Below the pieces are notes generated by a model. That model worked only from the letters and a program-made list of their open reading frames with translations. It did no database searches and was not told where the DNA came from. DNA of 45,576 nt, from assembly GCA_036279355.1 (NCBI GenBank), contig DASUJH010000028.1, positions 1-45,576 on the forward strand, written 5' to 3'. The translations under genes were made by a program, and so were the position numbers. This document shows positions 40,939 to 45,576 of the stretch, piece after piece (the stretch's first letter is position 1; each line of letters starts with the position of its first letter). This stretch comes from Gemmatimonadales bacterium. GTDB taxonomy: Bacteria > Gemmatimonadota > Gemmatimonadetes > Gemmatimonadales > GWC2-71-9.

Positions 40939-41396
40939 GTCAGCCGGAGCGGTTGCGTGTCTCCGTCGTGGTGGTAACGAAGGATCGCCCCGAGATGCTT
41001 GGGGTGCTGCTCGCGTCGCTCGTCGGCCAATCGCTCGCGCCCGACGAGGTGCTGGTGGTGGACAACAACTCCACCCGGAGCTACGCGCCGGTGTGGGAGG
41101 AGTTCCGCGCCAGGCTGCCGCTCCGGATGGTGGTCGAGCACACGCCGGGCATTCCGGCCGCCCGGAACCGCGGCATCGCCGAGGCGATCGGCGATGTGAT
41201 CCTCTTCAGCGACGACGACTGCCGAGCGGAGCCGGACTGGGTCGAGCGGATGGTGCGCCCATTTTATCTGAACCCGCACATCGGCGCGGTGGGAGGCGAA
41301 ATGCTTTCGGAGGCGCGTGCCGGCAGTCTGGTCGAGCAGTTCTGCGTCGGCGAGACGCTCATGCGGATGGGCCGGAGCGACGAGGCGGCCGGATGA
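40935..41396 (+). CDS. Glycosyltransferase family 2, N-terminal half of a split gene
   Basis: 153 residues: the nucleotide-sugar half of a GT2 enzyme. 'LRVSVVVVTKDRPEMLGVLLASLVGQSLAPDEVLVVDNNS', 'GIPAARNRGIAEAIGDVILFSDDDCRAEPDW' (metal-binding DDD at 93-95) and 'NPHIGAVGGEMLSEARAGSLVEQF' are intact. The reading stops at TGA 41394, and an ATG (41393) overlapping that stop opens the frame that encodes the acceptor half. On its own this piece lacks the acceptor-site ED motif, so it would need the second product to be active. A single-base indel near 41390 would rejoin the halves. Confidence 0.8.
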   Translation: MSQPERLRVSVVVVTKDRPEMLGVLLASLVGQSLAPDEVLVVDNNSTRSYAPVWEEFRARLPLRMVVEHTPGIPAARNRGIAEAIGDVILFSDDDCRAEPDWVERMVRPFYLNPHIGAVGGEMLSEARAGSLVEQFCVGETLMRMGRSDEAAG

Positions 41397-42199
41397 TCAT
41401 CGACATCACCAAATGCGGCTACCGTCGGGGCTACCTGCCGAAAGACGGCGTCGGCGTCTTCCACGCCTTCTTTCCGACCGCCAACGCGGCATTTCGGAAG
41501 GACGCGCTCCAGCGGGTCGGCGGGTTCGACCCGCGCTGCGCCACGGGCGAGGACATCGACCTCTGCATCCGGCTCTCCCGCGCCGACTACGAGCTCTGGT
41601 TCGAGCCCAGTGCCAGGGTCACGCACTTCCACCGCTACACGCTGCGCGGGCTCGCGCGACAGTGGTTCCATTACGGCTACGGGCACGCGTACCTGTTCCG
41701 GAAGCACGGCGCCCGGCACCGGCTCGAGTTTTATCGCTATGACCTTTCCGAGCGCAACGACAGCACGTTCGGAATCGCGCGGGTGTTGGGCGTGCCGTTT
41801 CCGGTGCCCGGCATGGTGTTCCTGAGCAGCTTTCACGCGTTCCATCTCTGCCTCGCGGTCGCGCTGGTGGGGGTGGCCATGGGCGCCGCGACGCCGGCGT
41901 GGTTCGCGGCCGGCGGGGCGCTCGCCGCTGCCGGCCGCTATGTCGTGCCGCGGTTCGAGCTCGCGCGTCCGGCGCGTTCGCTCGCGATGGCGGGCATCCG
42001 TTATCTGGCCGACGCGGCCTACGTCATGGGCGGGCTGCTCGGAGGGATGCGGCAGCGGATGATCTTCCTCGAAGCCACGTTCCGAACCCGGAAGGCCGCG
42101 CCGTCGCGCACCCCGGCGCCCCATCGGCCGGGCGGCGAAGCAGCGGACCGGGGGATGCTCGAGCCGATGTCGCTTCCGGAGGGCTCCGATGCGGGCTAG
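41393..42199 (+). CDS. Glycosyltransferase family 2, C-terminal half of a split gene
   Basis: 268 residues from ATG 41393, which overlaps the stop of the N-terminal half (ATGA). 'FHAFFPTANAAFRKDALQRVGGFDPRCATGEDIDLCIRLSRA' holds the acceptor/catalytic-base motif (G52-E53-D54), followed by 'WFHYGYGHAYLFRKHG' and two to three hydrophobic helices (about 140-175, 200-225) that anchor the enzyme in the membrane. The first residues 'MIIDITKCGYRRGYLPKDGVG' would continue naturally from the upstream half. It could be a real second chain, a frameshifted gene, or an assembly error. Confidence 0.78.
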   Translation: MIIDITKCGYRRGYLPKDGVGVFHAFFPTANAAFRKDALQRVGGFDPRCATGEDIDLCIRLSRADYELWFEPSARVTHFHRYTLRGLARQWFHYGYGHAYLFRKHGARHRLEFYRYDLSERNDSTFGIARVLGVPFPVPGMVFLSSFHAFHLCLAVALVGVAMGAATPAWFAAGGALAAAGRYVVPRFELARPARSLAMAGIRYLADAAYVMGGLLGGMRQRMIFLEATFRTRKAAPSRTPAPHRPGGEAADRGMLEPMSLPEGSDAG

Positions 42200-42205
42200 G
42201 ACGAT

Positions 42206-43204
42206 TCAGCTCGAGGGGAACCCCGCGTCCGCGCGTCGCCGTTCGAGCCGCCGCACCACTGTCTGCTCGAGCAGCAGGTCGAAGACCGCGCGATCGACCG
42301 CCTTCGCGACGTACAGAAACGGATGCCTCCTGAGCAGCGCGAAGAGCGGGGCGGGGAGCACCCGGCGGCGATGATAGCTGCGCCAGTTGTGCTCGATGTG
42401 GAGCTCGGGCGCGTCGAGCGGCAGCCGGTGTTTGCCCGCGAACCGCTCGAGGCTCGTGCGGAGCCAGGCCACGCTCCATCGAAGCAGGAAGAAGGGCACG
42501 CTCGAAGCCGGCAGTGGCGGGGGCACCGTGTGCGTCACCACGGCGCGCGGCTCCAGGTGCACCGTTCCTCCCGCGGCCTGCACCGCGAGCGCCACGTCGG
42601 CCGCTTCGAATATGGACCGGATCGACTGGTCGAATGGTCCGATGCGGTCGAGTGCGCCGCGCCGCGCCAGCATGCAGTACGGCTTGATCAGATCGGTGCG
42701 ATGGGCGGTGAGCCCGGCCGCTGCCGCTGTCGGAGCGTTGGCGAGCCGTGCCTGGTACACGAGTCGGCGGCGCCCGCCCGACTCCGCGATCGAGATGGCC
42801 GCGCCCGCCCCATGGATGCGACGCTCCGCGCCGAGGCCGATGTGGACGATGGGCCCCACGATCCAGGCGCCGGTGCGCTCGGCGCAATCGGTGAGCGCCT
42901 CGAGCCAGCCGGGCTCGGGCAGCACATCGTTCTCGATGAACGCTACGTACGGCGTCCGGGCATACCGGAGCCCGATGTTCCGGGCCTCGTTGCCGGCGAG
43001 GTACGACTTGGTCCGATGCAGCGCGAACCCGCGGCGGTCCGCCTCCGCGGCCAGGTATCGCGCCACGGGCGGCGGCGAATTGCCATCGATGTACACGAGA
43101 TCAAACGGGCACCGCGTCGTCTGGTACAGCCGGTCAAGCGATGCCCGGGTCCGGTCGAACCGCTCGCGCGGCACGACCACGACCGTCACCTCCGGTGAGA
43201 CCAT
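42206..43204 (-). CDS. Glycosyltransferase family 2 (paralog A)
   Basis: 332 residues, on the minus strand. 'VTVVVVPRERFDRTRASLDRLYQTTRCPFDLVYIDGNSPP' opens a GT-A domain; 'NEARNIGLRYARTPYVAFIENDVLPEPGWLEAL' holds the END metal-site variant of DxD; '[28 protein letters not shown]' follows near the C-terminus. It is clearly paralogous to the divergent gene at 43265, sharing the opening, the 'YLxxNEARNIGxRYAxTPYxAF' block and the '[13 protein letters not shown]' block. Its 3' end lies 6 nt from the split GT2 gene, with which it converges. The ribosome binding site is weak; ATG 43204 is chosen because it opens the family-like sequence. Confidence 0.88.
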   Translation of the reverse strand: MVSPEVTVVVVPRERFDRTRASLDRLYQTTRCPFDLVYIDGNSPPPVARYLAAEADRRGFALHRTKSYLAGNEARNIGLRYARTPYVAFIENDVLPEPGWLEALTDCAERTGAWIVGPIVHIGLGAERRIHGAGAAISIAESGGRRRLVYQARLANAPTAAAAGLTAHRTDLIKPYCMLARRGALDRIGPFDQSIRSIFEAADVALAVQAAGGTVHLEPRAVVTHTVPPPLPASSVPFFLLRWSVAWLRTSLERFAGKHRLPLDAPELHIEHNWRSYHRRRVLPAPLFALLRRHPFLYVAKAVDRAVFDLLLEQTVVRRLERRRADAGFPSS

Positions 43205-43264
43205 GGTACGCTCGAAGCGAGTTGGCGCACCCCGGCGGGCACGCCGGATGAAGGAGAGATCGCC

Positions 43265-44323
43265 ATGACTGATCCGCGCGTAACGATCATTGTGGTGCCG
43301 CGGGAACAGTTCAGCAAGGCCCGCGCCTCACTGGAGAGCATCTACGCGGCAACCGCCGTTCCCTTCGATCTGGTGTACGTCGACGGCAACTCGCCGCCCG
43401 CCCTGCGGCAGTACCTCGAGACGCAGGCGGCAGCGCGCCGCTTCACCCTGGTGCGCACCGAGCGCTATCTCACCTCGAACGAGGCGCGCAACATCGGCGC
43501 GCGTTACGCCGGCACGCCCTACATCGCCTTCGTGGACAACGACGTCTTCGTGCAGCCCGGCTGGCTCACCTCGCTCCTCCGCTGCGCCGACGAGACCGGT
43601 GCCGCCGTCGTGGGTCCGCTCTACTGCTTCGGCGCTGACGGCGCGAGCGGCGAGCCGGTCGTCGTCCACACCGCGGGGGCCGAGCTGCGCATCGTGGACG
43701 ACGGCGGCCGCCGGCTGCACGAGGTGCACCGCCAGGTAGACCGGCTCGTCGCGGATGTTCTGCCCGAGCTACGGCGCGAGCCGATCGACCTGGTCGAGTT
43801 CCACTGCATGCTGGTCCGCCGAGAACTCCTCGGCCGCACCGGCGCGCTCGACGAGCAGCTCCTCTCGTTCTACGATCACCTCGACTTCTGCATGGCGGCG
43901 CGCGAGGCGGGCGGTTCGGTGTACTTCGAGCCCGCGTCGGTCGTGACGCAACTGGTCCCGCCGCCGCTCGCCTGGATGGACGTGCCCTTTTTCCTCCTCC
44001 GCTGGAGCAACGCTTGGCTCGAGCCAAGCGCGCGCCACTTCGCCGCAAAGCACGGGCTCGCGCAGGACGACAAGGAGTTGCGAGACCACATCTGGTTCCG
44101 CAACGATCATCGCCGCCGAATGCTGGCGGGTCCACGCCGGGCGCTGCGCGCGGTCATCAGCGAGCGCATGCTGCGGCGGGTGGACAAGGTGATGGACCGG
44201 GTCGTGTTCGGCGGCGTAGTGGAGTACCTCGTCGCGCGGCCGATGCAGCGCCGCCGTGCCCGTGCGCCGGCCGCCGAGGGGACGGCCGCTGGTGTCCGGA
44301 CGCCGGCGGGAGCCACCCCATGA
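43265..44323 (+). CDS. Glycosyltransferase family 2 (paralog B)
   Basis: 352 residues, start ATG 43265 with AAGGAGAG about 5 nt upstream. It matches paralog A block by block: '[40 protein letters not shown]', '[34 protein letters not shown]' (DND metal site), '[26 protein letters not shown]'. The '[22 protein letters not shown]' segment is in the place of the ED acceptor motif. The last 30 residues are Arg/Ala-rich. The stop overlaps the ATG of the iron-sulfur subunit gene, an operon-like overlap between functionally unrelated genes. Confidence 0.88.
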   Translation: MTDPRVTIIVVPREQFSKARASLESIYAATAVPFDLVYVDGNSPPALRQYLETQAAARRFTLVRTERYLTSNEARNIGARYAGTPYIAFVDNDVFVQPGWLTSLLRCADETGAAVVGPLYCFGADGASGEPVVVHTAGAELRIVDDGGRRLHEVHRQVDRLVADVLPELRREPIDLVEFHCMLVRRELLGRTGALDEQLLSFYDHLDFCMAAREAGGSVYFEPASVVTQLVPPPLAWMDVPFFLLRWSNAWLEPSARHFAAKHGLAQDDKELRDHIWFRNDHRRRMLAGPRRALRAVISERMLRRVDKVMDRVVFGGVVEYLVARPMQRRRARAPAAEGTAAGVRTPAGATP

Positions 44324-44781
44324 TCGCGTGCTCGATCAATGGCGCGTCGCACGCCCTCGACGTGCCCGACGACATGCCGCTCCTCTGGGTGTTGCGTGAC
44401 GTACTAGAGCTCACCGGTACCAAGTTCGGCTGCGGCGCAGGGTACTGCGGCGCATGCACCGTGCACCTGAACGGCGTGCCGGTGCGAAGCTGTCAGCTCC
44501 CGATGCGCGGCGTCGCGGGAAAGGCAGTCACCACGATCGAGGGCCTCTCGCCCGACGGCAGCCACCCCGTGCAGCGTGCCTGGCTGGCGGAGCAGGTGCC
44601 GCAGTGCGGGTATTGCCAGTCAGGGCAGATCATGAGCGCGGCCGCCTTGCTCGGGCGCACGCCAGCGCCCACCGACGCCGAGATCGACGCGGCGATGCAG
44701 GGCAATCTCTGCCGCTGCGGCACATACCAGCGGATCCGCCGGGCAGTTCACCGGGCGGCCGGGGAGGGCTCGCGTGGCTGA
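44320..44781 (+). CDS. [2Fe-2S] small subunit of a molybdenum hydroxylase (isoquinoline 1-oxidoreductase alpha-like)
   Basis: 153 residues with two [2Fe-2S] clusters. The plant-type ferredoxin cluster uses C38, C43, C46 ('[13 protein letters not shown]') and C58. The second, helical cluster uses C96, C99 ('QCGYCQSGQ'), C131 and C133 ('[14 protein letters not shown]'). This is the electron-transfer subunit of xanthine-dehydrogenase-family enzymes. It lacks an FAD subunit gene next to it, and the partner has the IorB organisation, so electrons probably leave to a cytochrome or other periplasmic acceptor. ATG 44320 overlaps the GT2 stop; its own end overlaps the large-subunit gene by 8 nt. Confidence 0.93.
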   Translation: MIACSINGASHALDVPDDMPLLWVLRDVLELTGTKFGCGAGYCGACTVHLNGVPVRSCQLPMRGVAGKAVTTIEGLSPDGSHPVQRAWLAEQVPQCGYCQSGQIMSAAALLGRTPAPTDAEIDAAMQGNLCRCGTYQRIRRAVHRAAGEGSRG

Positions 44782-45576
44782 CGCGCCGCAGGGCACCTCT
44801 TCGATCTCGCGGCGAGACCTCCTCAAGGCGGGCCTCGCCGCCGGCGTCGGTCTCACCATCGCCGTGTACCTCGACGGGTGCGGGCAGGCCATCGACGCCG
44901 ATCCGCCACGCACCGGCGCCCCGTTCGCGCCCGATGCATGGATCCGCCTCACGCCGGACGGAATCGTCATGGTCGTGGTGGACCGCTCCGAAATGGGCCA
45001 GGGCGTCACCACGTCGCTTCCGATGCTGGTCGCCGAGGAACTCGATGCCGACTGGTCGATGGTGCGGTTCGACTCCGCGCCAGCCGGTCCGGCATACATC
45101 AATCCGCTCGCCGGCGACCAGCGCACCGGCGGGAGCAACAGCGTCCGCGCCGCATGGCTCCCGCTTCGCACGGCGGCGGCCAAGGCGCGCGCAATGCTCG
45201 TCCTCGCGGCGGCACGCGAATGGGGCGTGCCGCCGGACCAGTGTCGCACCGAACGCGGCCGCGTGTTCCACCCGCCCACCGGCCGCTCGGCTGGGTACGG
45301 GGAGCTGGCAACCAGCGCCGGTGCGTTGGCGGAGCCCGCCACCGTCACGCTCAAGCACCCGCGCGATTTCCGCCTGATCGGGCAGTCGCTGCCGCGGCTC
45401 GATCTTCCCGACAAGGTCACCGGCCGCGCGATATTCGGCATCGATGTGAAAGTGCCGGGGATGCTCGTCGCGGTGGTCGAACGCTGTCCCGTGTTCGGCG
45501 GCAAGGTGCGTCGCGTGGACGACTCGGCAGCGCGCACGGTACCCGGTGTGCGCCACGTGGTGCGGATCGATTCGGG
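44774..45576 (+). CDS. Molybdopterin-binding large subunit of a Mo hydroxylase (IorB-like), 3' end cut by window
   Basis: The frame runs from GTG 44774 to the end of the window (267 codons) without a stop; family members are about 700-750 residues, so only the first third is present. A twin-arginine signal '[22 protein letters not shown]' marks export of the folded, cofactor-loaded enzyme. '[42 protein letters not shown]' is the family's first conserved block, followed by '[28 protein letters not shown]' and '[26 protein letters not shown]'. The enzyme would hydroxylate an aldehyde or N-heterocycle in the periplasm. The electron-transfer subunit is encoded directly upstream (8-nt overlap). 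Confidence 0.92.
   Translation, partial: MADAPQGTSSISRRDLLKAGLAAGVGLTIAVYLDGCGQAIDADPPRTGAPFAPDAWIRLTPDGIVMVVVDRSEMGQGVTTSLPMLVAEELDADWSMVRFDSAPAGPAYINPLAGDQRTGGSNSVRAAWLPLRTAAAKARAMLVLAAAREWGVPPDQCRTERGRVFHPPTGRSAGYGELATSAGALAEPATVTLKHPRDFRLIGQSLPRLDLPDKVTGRAIFGIDVKVPGMLVAVVERCPVFGGKVRRVDDSAARTVPGVRHVVRIDS

Overview
The window is very GC-rich, densely coded DNA from a free-living, diderm heterotrophic bacterium. Surface lipoproteins, a BamA-type barrel, an O-antigen ligase-like protein, DUF885 and M1 peptidases, DUF1015 next to serA/serC and a citramalate synthase together suggest Gemmatimonadota or a close relative. That placement is inference; there is no rRNA gene. I see no prophage, insertion sequence, CRISPR array or tRNA gene.

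Layout. 1-4.2 kb: a 5'-truncated ParB-fold protein, an exported dienelactone-hydrolase-like enzyme, an exported M1 aminopeptidase and a lipoprotein. 4.2-8.4 kb: a saccharopine-dehydrogenase-like reductase coupled to a thioredoxin-fold protein, a convergent outer-membrane barrel protein, and a nicotinate phosphoribosyltransferase. 8.4-9.2 kb: a decayed patch holding a strong hairpin and a broken Uma2-type nuclease gene. 9.3-11.1 kb: (R)-citramalate synthase (isoleucine pathway) behind what reads as a complete ribosome-mediated attenuator: strong promoter, Ile-rich leader peptide, antiterminator and terminator. 11.2-14.3 kb: a stress protein ending in a 24-bp tandem repeat, then treZ on the other strand. 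14.3-16.6 kb: MOSC protein, DinB-like protein, quinone reductase. 16.6-20.2 kb: DUF1015-serA-serC, a serine operon without serB. 20.4-25.9 kb: egtB-egtD-egtA (ergothioneine) followed by a DUF885 lipoprotein. 26-30 kb: an orphan lipoprotein, an O-antigen ligase-like protein and an M48 protease. 29.9-34.5 kb: sulfurtransferase, membrane protein, eutB without eutC, and a truncated, frameshifted AGE-family pseudogene abutting eutB. 34.7-44.3 kb: a tightly overlapped surface-glycan locus (GT2, flippase, HPr-kinase-like P-loop protein, GT4, Pol-beta-type nucleotidyltransferase, a GT2 split into two ORFs, then two head-to-head paralogous GT2 genes). 44.3 kb to the end: the two subunits of a molybdenum hydroxylase of the isoquinoline-1-oxidoreductase type, the second cut by the window edge.

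Many genes overlap by 4 nt (ATGA/GTGA), so translational coupling is common. Several promoters place the start codon about 7 nt after the -10 box (leader peptide, DUF1015, treZ, sulfurtransferase), pointing to leaderless or near-leaderless mRNAs. The most notable regulatory element is the isoleucine attenuator before cimA. The most notable enzymology questions are the possible role of DUF1015 in serine synthesis and the HprK-like/nucleotidyltransferase pair in the glycan locus.
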